Positions 1 through 12,990 of a stretch of 64,000 nt of DNA are shown here, in pieces. The stretch covers positions 11,802,011-11,866,010 of the forward strand of contig NC_088210.1 in assembly GCF_037126465.1 (NCBI RefSeq), given 5' to 3'. The stretch comes from Ornithodoros turicata. Taxonomy: Eukaryota > Arthropoda > Arachnida > Ixodida > Argasidae. The notes below the pieces were generated by a model that was not told where the DNA came from, did no database searches, and saw nothing but the letters and a program-made list of their open reading frames with translations. The number at the start of each line of letters is the position of its first letter. The first letter of the stretch is position 1. The position numbers and the translations under genes were made by a program.

Positions 1-86
1 GCACCCAATCAGACGCCAACGCGGAGTACACATAACGTTCTGCTTTACACGCTTAAAAATGAACTTCACCACATTGAACGCTCCTA

Positions 87-254
87 GCCAACCATCATCC
101 CGAATGACAACGTTCTCGTTCCTGATTTGTTGAAGGCGGGAGGCGGAGCCTATTTCGTAGCCATAATACGGTACATAATGATGCGTAATAGGTTCCGCCT
201 CCCGTTATCAACAAATCAGGAGCGAGAACGTTGCCATTGGGGATGATGGTTGGC
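87..254. repeat. Foldback (long inverted repeat) element
   Basis: Two arms of about 65-70 bp, roughly 87-155 and 188-254, are near-perfect reverse complements around a short AT-rich centre. Both arms share the core AACGTTCTCG followed by TTCCTGATTTG or its variant TCCTGATTTG. No ORF lies inside. This fits a small non-autonomous foldback or MITE insertion; the family is not recognised. Confidence 0.7.
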
Positions 255-1385
255 CAGCAGTTATGTCGTGAAGCCTATCAGATTCATCTATGCAAAAGGT
301 GTCACAACCAACAAGTTGTGCGGGCTAGCTTGGTAGAGTTCATAGCCCCTTTAAATGTGGGTTTCTGTGAGTTCACCGCATAGTTTATGAATCTCGATTC
401 TCCAAACTATTTCGGCATCGAGTTACGCGTAAGTTTTAATTACAATGCACTTTTGTAATACGAATCGCTTTATGACCCACTTGGACGAACGTTGAGGAAT
501 TTCAGTAGCTCCCGTATAGTGCTTCGGGCGCACGACGCTGCTGTCCTCAACGCCGCCCTCTCGTAGAGCACGGACAAAGCTACTCAGGACAGCATCGATA
601 AATTCCGTCAACGTTTTTCGTGTAACCAGGCCAGTATCTTGCCACGATCGCCAACTTATCGACTGTGCCGACTAGTCACATATTTCGAATGTGACACACT
701 GCCGTAACCAGTCCGTCCACGCCCTCTGTTATTGGAGTTTATGACGCGGATAAGGATGAAGGGACAGTCCTGTATCAGCAAGGAAATCACCGGAGCTTCG
801 ATGGCCAGACGCTGTAACGCATGTTGTGCTTGCCCTACTAATGTTTGAAGGCGCGAGACGTACGCCTTTTTGTGTCAATTAGCATAATGCATAAGTCTCA
901 CAAAAAGAAGTACGCCTCCTGTTTTCAACAACTCAACAGGGATAAAGGTATCATTCTGTGCAGTGATTGGCCTTCAGCGTGCTATGATGTCGTGTCATTT
1001 TGGTCATGGCAAAATGAGACGACTGTTACTTATAAAAAAAATCAGGGTATATTTTTGTGTTTAGACGTATTCTACTGGCTTCATATTTACAGGTCGGAAG
1101 GTCAAGATCCCAAAGAACATGTAGAGGAGGTCGTGTTCCTCTATGTGAGTCCTAACCGGCGATGATGGAATGTTCCAGTGGGCAGATGTACGTGACTTTA
1201 CGCTAGGATGGTTCCCGTAGAGCTGGCTGGCACGCACAGTGGAGTGCGGCAGAAGAGGATCGTCGTCGTCGTCGTCCACGGGCCGCCACATCACTCCTCC
1301 CTCAGACGCGGAGCGGTGCATGCAGTTGAGGTCCACGTCGATACCACGAAGAGGAGAATGAGGACGACTGGGCGCACGGCTTGTG
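255..1385. other. Intergenic, no gene seen
   Basis: Only short open frames occur, none with a recognisable domain and several overlapping on both strands. I see no promoter, tRNA or repeat I can define here. Confidence 0.5.
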
Positions 1386-1552
1386 ATTGGTTTACATATT
1401 TTTTTTGTCGCGGCTGGTCGCAGCGAAGCACAAAATTGGTGCAATTGATTGGTGTAAGAATGTAATTCATTGGTGGATAGGGATGGAAGCACGTCCTCTT
1501 GCGCTTCACCGTGACCAGCCGCGACAAAAAATTTGTAAACCGCAACCAATTA
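1386..1552. repeat. Foldback element, about 165 bp
   Basis: The left arm (about 1386-1432) begins ATTGGTTTACA and contains TGTCGCGGCTGGTC. The right arm (about 1502-1552) contains GACCAGCCGCGACA and ends TGTAAAC then CAACCAAT. The arms pair over about 40 bp with few mismatches. It is non-coding, and the several small ORFs crossing it are by-products of the palindrome. Confidence 0.65.
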
Positions 1553-1769
1553 ATTACTGTAACAAATGACCAACTTCGGTTGCAGATTCTTCTCTAAAAG
1601 GTATCCACTGAAGGTCCCAAAAGGGGTAGTGCCCATTTTAATGCCGACGGCGCCCTACTTTAGAAGTTAGGTTTTTCACGAAATTCATTTGAATTTTTAT
1701 TTAAAGAATGAGCACCTCGCACTCATTCACACGGTGCGCAGCTGGTAGGCGGTATCTGACAAGTACTTG

Positions 1770-1840
1770 TAAAATAGAAAGTTCTTCTATTTTACAATAG
1801 AAGTTCTTCTATTTAAAATAGAAAGTTCTTCTATTGGTGC
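1770..1840. repeat. Short palindromic tandem repeat
   Basis: AAATAGAAAGTTCTTCTATTT-type units occur three times, each nearly self-complementary through AATAGAA and TTCTATT. No coding potential is seen. Confidence 0.55.
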
Positions 1841-2540
1841 ACCGGTTCGCGAATGACTTAGCCCGGGGATTTAACTGAAGCACCCTGTATACTGTGCACG
1901 GTCGTCTACAAGTGCATTTTCCAACCAAGCTTCCCGAAAACGTACGTGAACATAACATCATACCTTGAACAGTTGGAACCTGAGGACTGGACTGGTCTGC
2001 CTGTCCTGGAAGTGTACATGTGTGGTATAAAATTTGTGTAAACGATGTTCCGAGAGAGGTACATCAGTGTAGAATAAGTACCTTGGGTAGCCGGAGCTTG
2101 TGGAATGGCCGGGATTGCTTGTCCTGGAAAGACAACAGGTCATGTTGCACGTTTGAAAACTTATCTTTTTCAGGAGAGATGAAAAAGAAAACGAGCCTGT
2201 AGTATAGATTCTTGTGTGCGTCAAAGCGGACGCAGGCTTCTTTGACCGATCGCTTAATATTACTAGGTCATTTTGAGAGTTCTATAAGACTGGGCGATAT
2301 CCTTAACCCGTTTGACATCAGTATTGTCGTGTGTATCAGTATTGTCGTATTATTAGGCGACTGTGAGGCATTTCACCACATTACCACCAGCAATTGGGTA
2401 GAGCATCGCCCCCAGCGATGAAACTCCCCAATCCACAAAATAAAGTTACTGTTGTCGTTGTCGTCTGCATCGTCTTCACGCAAGTCGTCCCGTCCCCAAG
2501 CGGCACACACCTTCATCACCACCACCACCAATGATAGCAT

Positions 2541-2843
2541 CCCAAGCAGCACAATATCGTGGCCCAATATTGGACCAATATCGGCAATGTCGGCCCAATA
2601 TTGAACCAATATCGCAATGTTGGACCAATATTGGACCAATATCGGCAATGTCGGCTTAATATTGAACAAATATCGGCAATGCCGGCCCAGTATTGGACCA
2701 ATGTCGGAAATGTCAGCCCAATATTGGACCAATGTCGGCAATGTCGGCTCGATACTGGACCAATGTCGGCAATGTCGGCCCAATGTTGAACGAAGACTGA
2801 ACCAATATTGCCAATATTGGGCCAAGATGTTGTGCTGCTTGGG
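2541..2843. repeat. TIR element with internal 30-31 bp tandem repeats
   Basis: Perfect 14-bp terminal inverted repeats, CCCAAGCAGCACAA at 2541-2554 and TTGTGCTGCTTGGG at 2830-2843, enclose about seven degenerate 30-31 bp units built on CCAATATTGGACCAATAT and CGGCAATGTC. Flanks GATAGCAT and TATAGCGT match at 6 of 8 positions, suggesting an old 8-bp target duplication. All frames across the array are open (WTNIGNVG-like peptides), which is a repeat artefact. A short relative lies at about 9334-9421. Confidence 0.7.
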
Positions 2844-5800
2844 GTATAGCGTTGCAATACAAACAAAATACAAACAAAAATACATGCATAATTGCTAGGG
2901 TCCAAGGCTAGCGTGTGTTAGTCTCATATACGGCAGCAAAGATCTTCCAAGCACCACTAACACCCACCCACTTTCAGTAACCTAAAAAATGCTGAGACGG
3001 TGCCAGACGGTGCGTCCCGAATTTTCCGTTCTATTTAAAGGAATAAAATTATCGATCAACCTTGAACGACCCTTATATTTTCATGCTATTTTCATTTTCC
3101 ACTTGTTCTTCCTGTGGCATGGCTACGACGTCCGTTCCCGGAATGCCAACAACCCGAGGTGTGCAAGAAGGAATGCGTCAGTAATAGAGGTCAGCAGCGC
3201 CTATACCGTTCCGTGTGCCCGTGAGATCGTCATGGCGAGCACGTAGAGACAGGAGTTCCGCTGGAAATACCTCAACGAAATTAAAAAAGTAATTACCCAC
3301 GTGTTCAGTAGCGTTTTGCAACCCCGACAAGATTAAACTCCCGTTCCAACGCGTCACTTATTAATCCGGGACTACCTCAGAGTTCTGCGTCAGCTAAAAA
3401 TGTGATTTCCTTCGTGTGAAAATTTTTAATTTTTAATTTTTCGTGTTCTCACTTCTTCCACGTCTGTGCTGTCCGCAAGAGAGTTTTAATGTGATTTTGT
3501 GAGCTAGGACAACAATAACAACAACAATACATGACGACGATGAGATGGGGTGTTTCACAGCGGTGGTGTGTTACCCTACCCCACGCTTGTGGAAGAAAGA
3601 TCCAACGGGGAAAAAAAAGATCCATCAGGAAAGAACATCCAACGAACGGGGTCACGTGACGGAAGGAAGAAAGATCCAAAGGGAAAGAAGATCCAAACGA
3701 GAAAGAAGATCCACACGAAAGGAACATTATATGAAGATGACGAAGGAAGGATGAAAGTATACGACAATGAATTAAAACGTCCGGAGCTAGGAATTTAATA
3801 GGCATCCTTCAAGCAACCAGTAGTTGAATATCGGTAGTGTGCCAGAATGTGTGCTTTCCGCGGATAGCTCCCTGCTAAGACATTGACCTCAAAAGCACAT
3901 CGCATTACCATATATATATACTCTTGTTTTGCCCGTCTACTTTTGTATAGGCGCCCACGCGATCGTCACGTTGTATACGCATCGCTGATAACGCCGTTAC
4001 AGCGGCTACAGCCAGTCTCCGTGGCTTAACGCCTAGGAAACCGTTAGAACGGAGCTACGCTTCGGGAAGTCAAAGCACCTACGCGTGTTTCTTTCCGCTT
4101 GCATATTTATCGCGGGAAAAAAATGTAGACGGGAAAGAAAGAATCACTTTCGTGAAGCCACACACGTACAGCGAGAGAAGAAAAAATGACGAGGTGAAGG
4201 TGAGATATGGTGAACCATAGGTGAGATATGTACAGGATGCATGAAACCGATGGGACCGAAGTGTACCGTGGATGGAAAGTACACTAGAGGGGTCCTTGCG
4301 CAAGGCCCGTTTCTTGGAGAAAAAAAAAAGCACGAGATTACGACTTAGATCGTTTAACAACCTCCGGCGCGTGGGGGCTGTTGAGTGGGGCAAAGGAGGG
4401 CACTTGCCCCCCCCCCCCTCCCGCTTAGACCTCTTTGTTTTCGTTTTCTTTTTTGTCGTGATCTATTGCCAGAGCCTGCACTACCTTCTTCTGGTTCACT
4501 CTAACTTCGGTGTCCCGTTCGGTGGCGTTCGGTGACACATAAAAAAACGTTCGGTCCCGAGATCGATTGAGCCACAATTCGGCTATCTTTTCGTGACACG
4601 CGATTGCTTTAGGACATGGGCGTCTTTTCACATACGCGCCATATCTTAGGGACTCTCCGGAGATCCCCATTCGGCGCGCGCCAAAACAAGTCCATGTGGG
4701 TAACACGAAGGACCAAAACCTGTTCGGAGTGGGACCGACGAGCTCGAGCCGTTCGTGCGGTCTCCCCATGGTCCCCAATAGACGATTTTACAAAGATGCG
4801 CGCGCCACCAAGCGCGTGGCGCAAAGCAGCATGGGAACTTTCAGCGACACTGCTTCGTCGTCTGCTTCGGTTATCGTTTACCCCGGCTGAAGCTGCTGCT
4901 GCTGCGCACACTGTTGTTCTACCTCCGCCTCTGGCCGTCCCGTAATGATTTCGAGGCGCTGTAAGTTCCCATGAGCCCTTGCGTGGCACAGATGACGCTT
5001 GCGCGGGGCGCGGGGCGTGATGTGGGCAAGCTTAGGCTTGTCCCATCCTACAGTTGGCAATACAAAGCAGCATGGGAACTTTGAGCGACAGTGCTTCTTT
5101 AAGACAGTTGAAATGAGATGTGGGCAAGCTTTCGCTTGTCCCTACAGTTGGCATATGCGACAGTACTCTGTCGTCAGCTGTATTCAGTATCGAGGGAGTG
5201 GTTCGTTGTCGGTACGATGCTCACTTAATTCTTTCTTTCTTTCTTTTTTAATCCATGCGAAGTATCCGTTTAAGATGTATTTTTTGTTGGTATACCATAA
5301 TAAACTAAGAATTAAAAATAATCACCATGGCAAACCGCTCCACTGGAATAAACCGCAGTCAAGTGCTCCACCATGCTCTTCTTGTTCTCTAGATTCGTCG
5401 ATGTACTTATTATTTCCACGCACCATTAAAGAGCGGAATAATCAACCAGAGGGAATTGAGTGTCGTCACCCATCACCCCCCAGCCTTCAGCGTGAGTGTG
5501 GCTACCATCAACGAACGGGCGCTTCTTACCCTCTCAGCCATGCCGCTGGTTGTGCATGAATTCTCGTGTTGATTATGCCAATGACCGACATAAATATAAA
5601 CACTTCCGACATAAATATAATGATACTTCCCTGCCACTTTTCCTTACCAGCTGCAAGCAAGCGTTTTATGCCACGCTGCCATAGCGCGTCGTATCTTGCC
5701 GGTTGCCTTCTCGGAACATCCTCGCACTATCGTAGCAATCTCCGTTTTGGCTCGTAATAACGCCTTTCTTTCAAGGATGGCCAAGTTAAGTGAAGCCATC

Positions 5801-6070
5801 CTGAAAGACAGGCAGCCCTCTCTTTTCGCAACCAGTTCCTGACAGGCATCACAAGTGTATGGCGACGATCATGTGGATGTGGATGAGCAACCAGTGGCGC
5901 TATGGAAGCAGTGCATTAGGCCGTATGCTAGCGAGCTCCGACATATCGAGACCTTTATTTTGCTTTCGCTTTTTGTCTTTTCCTTTCTCTTTTTCTTTTA
6001 TTCTTTCTTCTTCTTCTTTTTTTTTTTGCGTTGTCTTGCTTCGTTGTAGTCATTGCAAGTCAGTGTATAG
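2844..6070. other. Intergenic, no gene seen
   Basis: No protein domain is recognised in any frame. Visible structure is a purine-rich tandem of GATCCA/GGAAAGAA units at about 3595-3723, a GC-rich stretch at about 4560-5060, and local duplications near 4826/5066 (CAGCATGGGAACTTT) and 5029/5119 (GATGTGGGCAAGCTT). A long pyrimidine run lies at about 5960-6027. Confidence 0.5.
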
Positions 6071-6071
6071 G

Positions 6072-6243
6072 AGTCAGTGGCATAGCCAGAAAAATATTTC
6101 GAGAGGGGTTTTATGAAGACTTTACATGGGAGATGAGGATTTGCCCTCGTTTTCCTCTCTCAAATGCCCACCAAAGGTACCATTTCGGGAGGTGAACACC
6201 CAACCACCCCCCCCCCCCTCCCCTCCCAGGCTACGCCAGTGCT
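6072..6243. repeat. MITE with CAGTGGCATAGCC ends
   Basis: The left end CAGTGGCATAGCC and right end GGCTACGCCAGTG are inverted copies with one mismatch. The inside carries the phrase TTTACATGGGAGA. A second member sharing ATAGCCAGAAAAATATTT and that phrase lies at about 54005-54120, and an end of the same type (CAGTGGCGTAGCCAGAA) at about 63820. It is non-coding. Confidence 0.6.
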
Positions 6244-8288
6244 ATAGGAGTTATATGCGGCAGGGGATAATGATGCATAATGTAAAAACCCCCGGCTTCA
6301 CCAGCTCGCTTGCTTCCTAGCCATTTTTTTGAGGGGATAATGTTCTTGCGTTTTTTTTTCTTTGTTTCTTTTTCTTCTGTTATATCTATTTTGCTCTTCT
6401 TCTCGAGGTGAATAGCGTGACATAAGAACGCCGCCAGATTTTTTTTTTCAAAATTTGTATTTAAAAAAATAATATCAAATGTCGGGGATGGATATCTCAA
6501 CGCAGGTGCGTGCTTTGTTTCAGGATTTTTTAAACATATGTAATGGCTTTCAATTACAATAGCCTCTCATTCTGCCATCCCGCGTTTGCCCCATATCCCT
6601 TAAATAAGGATTTAATTAATGAATTTTAAGTAATTAGTCAACTTGTAGTTGCATAGTTCTTCGATGCGATTTCAGCCTTGTCGTAGAACTCAACTGCATA
6701 AACGCATATATCTTGCTCGGCTAGTTTTTAATAAAAATTATCTAACGAATAAAATTAATTTCCCTGTGTAACTAAACAGTAAACACCACGATTCACTGCA
6801 GCGAACTCCAGTCAGATCAGTATTAGAAGGGTTAGTGGTTAGGCTACTACAACACACAGACTTTCACTCCTTGGCGCTCTGGCGCTCGCAGGTCAGTGCT
6901 GCCATCTGTTGACTACCTATGAAAGTGGGTTCATTACTTTCTTGTTCAATCCTCCTATAAACGAGTAACAATGATAATAATTGCATAATATATAGTGGAT
7001 TTACTCCAGACTATTACATTAGTACAAATAAAACGCTTACATGTTAAAATATGGGGCATAGCCCTGTGGCTACGCTTCAACGCGGTCTTACCATGACCTA
7101 ATATTTTATGACTTTGCTGGTGTGTAGTTTTACTTTGCGCGTCGAGAAAATTATATCTCGCTCTTTGTTGCTTTAATCATTCGTTTATGTTGCAATGCAC
7201 AGTGCAGGGCAAAAGTTCCCGCCGAAAGACGGAGCCAGGTCATCTGAAGTTCCTGGATCACGCTCGTCGCTTAGCTAGGGTCCCCAATTCACTTTTTCTT
7301 TCTTTCGTTTCATATGGATTTTTCTTTCTTCCTTTCTTTCTTTCTCTTTTTTAGGAGCAGAAATTACGATTGCTTGCCCTAGGAGACACAGGCGTTCATT
7401 TTTATCCGTTACAAATTTTCTTCTATAAAGAACTATGAGAACAGCAGAAATGTCGTTTTTGCAGTTGAGTTATATGCGGCCAGGCGGTAAGAGAGTACGT
7501 AACTACAACGTGACTGAGCACCGAAAATGCAATAATTAGCTAATGTAATAAAATATTTCGGCTCTACATGGGGCGAAAGTTAGATAAAATTATTTTTTTT
7601 ATTTTCCAGAGCTGGTGACGTCATGGTAGGCTCCGACGGAGCGCCCGGCTCTCATCTGGCAACGTTGTTGCCCTTCACGTCTCCCGGCGGGGTTCGCTTT
7701 TTGCACTCCGTTAGCGGAGCCCCACGTGAGGTATCCTCCGACCGCTCCGCCCTTCCAGAAAACACAAGGAGGGAAAGACATCTAAGCTGTTTTTAATGTT
7801 TCACATTTTATGAGAAAGTGTATCTTTTCAAGCTGCAGCAACCATTCCACGTTGCATGTGCCCGCCATTGGGCGAGAGGGGCTGCCACAACTGGTGTCCT
7901 CGCCAGAGAAGGCTGCGAACAGCAGGCCCTGGCAAGTTGTTTGCACAGTATAAAGCGGGAATGGAGAGAATTTAAATTTACGATCTCGGTAGTGTGAACG
8001 AGCTTGTTCTTTTACTTTATTTACAGAGCTTCCGATGGCTGTGAGAGAGGGGAGTGGGGCGCTTCACGTTTACCGTGCCGTGGCGCAAATTCGCCTCGCG
8101 ACGGCTCTGCCATCACCAAACAAGAGCATACATGTCATGTTGTACAGCACCTTATGTATCTTTCTTTTTCGTTTCAGAACATATCAATTATAGAAGGCAG
8201 CTCCTGGCGCACGCTCCTGTGGAGCAGCCTTTTCGGAATGTCCACCAACTGTTTGCTCACGTAATCAATGAGTAGCATGTTGCTTGAC
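6244..8288. other. Intergenic repeats, no gene seen
   Basis: No protein is recognised. The stretch at about 7420-7560 (GAGAACAGCAGAAATGTCGT) is related to the MITE at 41479-41937 and to 17600-17720. The stretch at about 7855-8070 is related to 46187-46400 (shared GCAGGCCCT, AAGCGGGAA, TTTAC-ATCTC), so it is an interspersed repeat. Confidence 0.5.
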
Positions 8289-8709
8289 AGGGTGTCTACT
8301 AAGTTGCAGCCTTCAAATTCCCTGACTTTTCCAGGTTTTCACTGACCATTTCAAGCAAATTCCCTGACCAAAACGAAAGGGAATTTTGTGCTTGCTTTTA
8401 CTTTTTCAAACAAATCCATCATAAAGCATGTCATTTATTGACTATTAGTGAGTGTGGTCTATTTTTCTGCCTCAGGCCTTGTCGTATTGGCGAACTGCTA
8501 CTCACGGCAACAATGCTGTGCCGTGGCCGCTCAACCACTGATCGGCACTCGCGATTCGCTGCATATTGTGATGGCACTTGTCTGTGACTTTCCCTGACTT
8601 AAGCTGCTTTTTTATGAAATTCCCTGAAAATCCCCTGACTTTTCCAGCTGCATCAAAATTCCCTGACAATTCCCTGTTTTCCGGGTTTTCCAGGTTGGTA
8701 GACACCCTG
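8289..8709. repeat. MITE with CAGGGTGTCTAC ends
   Basis: CAGGGTGTCTAC at 8289 and GTAGACACCCTG ending 8709 are perfect inverted termini. Inside, both arms carry repeats of TTCCCTGACTTTTCCAG. The termini look hAT-like, but no clear 8-bp target duplication is visible. There is no transposase ORF. Confidence 0.7.
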
Positions 8710-11389
8710 CTTCAATACTGGGAGGCGCAAATACGTGTAATAGATACAAATACTTTTCCAACGAAACAGTGCAGAAATAAAGACTTTTTTCTTTTTTTCA
8801 CGAGAGGAGCGCGAAGCACTGTCACGTTGCTCCGTGTGCACACACCGTCGTGACACAATGCCATGGGGGCACACCTGCCTCAGGGAAACTTGGCCGAAAT
8901 GAGACTATACCTTGTGCCGTAATGGGACCCCTTCGGCCGAACTGAGATTTGCGCCGTAATGACACACTTGGGGGTTAAAAGATCGTTGGACGTAATGAGA
9001 CAGTCGGCCGTAATGAGATGATACCGCCCAGATTAACCGCTTTGAGGTCCAGATAAGCCTCCGTCGACGGAGGCGCTCCAGAGGCGTGCAGATTTTGGTT
9101 TCGGTTCATTTGCATAGCGTAATCTGGCGTAATGGCTTTCAACGACGATTGTCTCCTCTCATTCTGCTATGCTGATAGCGTGTCCGCCTAATGCTCCCAC
9201 GGTTGGAGGTTCCATAACGGCCGTACAGCAATTTCGTGGCAGGGTGTACGGCTCGCGTCAAAGTTAACTTGAACACCCCTCCAGCCTGCGAAGCGGGAAG
9301 GGAGACGTAGTGGCAGCGCCTAGGAGAAAACAACTCCAAGCAGCACAGCACTTTGCACCAACATTGGCAATTCCGGCCCAATATTGGACCAATATTGGGT
9401 CAAGCTGTTCTGCTTCTAGGGACGCCCTCCTAAAGAGGATCACCCCTCTAACCGTAAACAGATGACCACCATCTGCCATTATTTCCACGAAGCACCACCA
9501 GGGTCCGCAATTGCTCCTCTGGGTTAGGTAACCACTGGGTTGGTAGGTAGGGTAGGGTAGGTAGGTAGGTAAGTAGGTAGGTTAGGTTGGGTTAGAGCTA
9601 CCCCCTCCTGTCGTGAGGGGCCTCGGACGCCCCTGCACCTCCCATTATCATATCCTAGCCATCATAAAGTTCACTAAGCTCTTCTCGGTGCCCTGAACAG
9701 TTACAGTGTAGCATAAGACCGTTGTCTAGGGGCAGTCCTCTGGTCAAAGCGCCTATCAGCTGCTATACACGGAAGAACGTGGTTCTCGTGACGAAACTCA
9801 CATGAGCATGCTCACTCATGCTCATTCATGCTTAGTGTAGCGAACGAGATGAGCATGAGTGAGACAATGGAGAGGTGAGAGTGAGGAGAATGGGCATGAG
9901 TGAGAAAGCGGTGAACTGAGCAGGGAGTGAGTGATGATAATAATAATAATTCGTGGCTTTACGTCGCGAGACAACTGCGGCGAGTGAGTGAGCATGAGTG
10001 ATGAGCAAACAATGAGCTGAGCAGAAGATGAATGAGCAGGAGTGAGCAGGCGTCACATGCGCCGACCTCTGCTGGCGCCGTATTCTCCCGAAATATTGCT
10101 TCTCTGCGTGACGTGGAAGAATCATAAAATTAATTGAAAGTTTGGAGAAGTATGACGTCATAATGTGCCCAATCCGTGACCGTCACCCGTCTGGCAACAA
10201 TCATCCGCCTCCAGGATCCCCGGCGCGCGCGCGCCTTCCGTCTCCTCCTTATAGGTGCTGACGGTCTTCCCTATTGCGGCGGAGACCCGGACCGGAAAGG
10301 TGTCTGCGCTCTTGCCAGGAGACAGATACCAGGCCACATGATCATCACGTCATCTGCCCTTGGAGAATCCGAAACCATAAAGTGTAGCAGGTTCTTTCGA
10401 GGATTCGTAGATGCGCGTACAGACGGCATTCGCTTTTTGCGCACCGAGTAGTGATATTCCCAGCACCCACCCACACACCCTTAATGGCCCCCAAAATACC
10501 TACAAGAAATCTCCCCCAAAAAACAGAAAAGCAGCACATATATGGGCGTCACCTTCCCTTTACGGGACACCCCACCACCTCCCCTCCCCACATGAAATTC
10601 ATGGGAAAGGACACCGAGTCTTTGAGCGGTGCTGATTTATAATACAAAATCAAATATTTTGGTCTGTTTGTATTACATCGTGATACAAGAGCGCTATGGA
10701 TGGAACACGGACAGACAGAAGAGAGAGACGCGCACGTCAGTTGCGTTCCCTCCTTAGAGCTCCTGTACCGGGTTGCCAGATCAAAATCCTGAAAAATCGC
10801 CAACGCGCCCTGAGAACGTAGCCAAGGTGGTGGTGGTGGTGGTGGTGGTAATACTGAAAGAGCTCGCCGTTGTCGGCCTCACAGAGGTGGACAATGTCAC
10901 GAAGTAGCCAAAAATAGCCAATATACCGTGTACTATCGCATGCATGTCTTATACCGTGTATGTAGCCAATTGTGTAGCCAGTGTCGTGTAGGCATCATAT
11001 CACACACAATGAGCATGACTCCTCTGTGGTAATTGTACCACGAAATTTGTTTTAGAACACATGTGATACACATTGATCAATAGCAATTCGGGTCGAATTC
11101 TTGAGGCACACGAGTATTTCGAGAAAGAAAAAACATGACCAGGGGAGTGTCGTCATGATTTATGTTCCACGCAGATTTTTATGGTTCCACCCGAAACGTG
11201 ATACCGGAAGACGAGAGATAACCAAACTAGTGGCCACTGCCTAATCAAAGAAAAAGCTTATGGTAATTCATATAATGATAGGTCAAGTCTTTACGTCGCG
11301 AGAGAACTCGAATCATGAGAGATCGACATCGCAGGCGCAGGATCTGTGAATAAATTTCGTCCAGCCGAGGGATGCTAGAACTATTGTGG
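8710..11389. other. Intergenic with low-complexity tracts
   Basis: No host gene is recognised. Contents: GGTAGG/GGTTAGG-type repeats at about 9540-9597; a GAGCATGAGTGA-rich low-complexity region with inverted copies at about 9797-10050; a (TGG)n tract at about 10829-10850; and two stretches containing TTTACGTCGCGAGA (about 9958 and 11288), which look like pieces of one interspersed repeat. Confidence 0.5.
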
Positions 11390-11402
11390 GCTACTAAAAC
11401 CC

Positions 11403-11476
11403 TGATGAAAGATGAAAGTCACTGAAAAGGTTAGCCAGCTGTGGGGATCGAACCAGCCTCAGAACATCAGTTTCTC
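11403..11476 (-). repeat. tRNA-derived SINE fragment with target duplication
   Basis: A 74-bp piece of the same SINE family as 35140-35460 (shared GATGAAAGTCACTGAAAAGG and GGATCGAACC, the complement of a box B). It is flanked by the 13-bp direct repeat GCTACTAAAACCC at 11390-11402 and 11477-11489. The tRNA-like head is mostly missing. Confidence 0.75.
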
Positions 11477-11489
11477 GCTACTAAAACCC

Positions 11490-12559
11490 CGGCACAGAAA
11501 CAGAATCTGCTGAGAAGGACATCGTACCGGCTCAGAGAAGTCCGATCATAATGGACGCAGTGTTTGTACTTCGCCATTAGATGTGTCCCCACGATGAAAA
11601 CTGTCCTGTTTTAGGTACACAGAAGTGGGGAATATGTAAGTGCCAAGAAAGGTATTCGCAAAGTAGCCGAGAGAAAATAGCAAAATCGCCATTGCCTAAA
11701 TTTCGGCGCCACGACTGTCAGAAAGTAACCAAACTTGGCAACCCTGCTCTTGTGTCACAAAATAAATATCACTTTTTTTTTCTTAGCCCTGGGTGACACT
11801 GCTTAACGATCGCCGTGACTTTCGCCGTCGGTTCCAGCGATTACACGATTGAATGCGCGGGTTCAGCCAACTAGAACAAGTCCGAGACTTACCTAGAACA
11901 AGAGGACAGACGGCTAAGAGTCCTAGGACGAACCTTAGTGCCCACATAGTTCACGTGCGACGTCCTAACCACAAAGGTATCTGCGCGTTATTCGCGTTTG
12001 TAGCCATAATGCGCCAACCGAACCAGGCCAAGTTGAGACGTCCTTGAAGCCATCACGTGTCATGGACGACACGGTATGATTTCCCGGATATTGGTAGGAC
12101 CTGCTTGAATACGTTCGCTGTGTTTTTGCACGCATGGTTGCAGAAGTCGAGCGACGACGTCACATGTAACGGTAACAGTGATTCTCAGCGTTCTTTGTTT
12201 TCTATACATATCGGTCGTGTGTCGCCGAACAATTGAAATGAAAGTCCCAAGTAGCTCAGGGTTTCAGCATGAGGTCTTCGGCATAAGCACTATATCATAA
12301 TCACTTCTCTCACGCTGACTAACTATATATTAATCAGTGACATTATTCAAGTAGGCTGTGCAGTACAGGTCTGGGTATCTTTAACCCATTCCTCGTCAAA
12401 TGTGGCTGGCGCAGAACTGAATTTACGTTGAACTCCTCATAGAGAAGTGGTTGGCATGGACCTTTTTTCCTTGTACCCGAGGATTGTCTTGAAATGTAGT
12501 TCCTGCATTTGATTTTCTCCTCGGTGTGATCAAAAAAAAAAAAGAAAGCCGAACATACC
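11490..12559. other. Intergenic, no gene seen
   Basis: Only short frames without recognisable domains occur. No repeat boundaries could be set. Confidence 0.4.
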
Positions 12560-12990
12560 CTTTTGCATCAATAAGCACTAGATGCTCATATACCTACGGC
12601 TAATACAAGATGGGAGGCTGTCGTTTTTGCTCCGTGCAGCTTGCGAGTGGAACCAACTAACACTTGACGTAGCATGCATTCGATCTTCTCCGCTATTTAG
12701 AAATAAACTAAAGCATGTGCATTCCGTGATGCATCTCGTTTGTAGCCATCTTCGTTTTTATGCATCATTTATCTCCGTTCCGCATGCTTTTTTTTTTTTT
12801 TGAAGATGATATAAGTGTATTGTGTAGCATCTGTAGCATCATCAAGTGTATATCATCTTAAATTGTTTTGGCGCGTTATCATTGTGCTCTGTTATAATAC
12901 CTTCATTTTGCTATTGATGAGGAACCTTTAACTGGAAGTACTCCCTCTGGTCCCTCTATGTGTATATTCATTTGTTTTGGCAAAATAAAT
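12560..12990 (+). mobile_element. LINE 3' end remnant (probable)
   Basis: The reading frame near 12582-12760 contains an arrangement like the end of non-LTR reverse-transcriptase ORFs: an aromatic-Asn-x-Leu core (CEWNQLTLDV), then SSPLFRNKLK, as in the family pattern W-N-x-L-P ... F-K-x-x-L-K. It is followed by an AT-rich tail ending in short AAATAAATAAATG repeats near 12985. It is heavily degraded and truncated at the 5' side. The clade (CR1, L2 or Jockey-like) cannot be assigned. Confidence 0.45.

Noticed and set aside
2373..2898. Overlapping ORFs on both strands rich in WTNIGNVG or QYWADIA
   Set aside because: Translations of the 30-31 bp tandem array in several frames.
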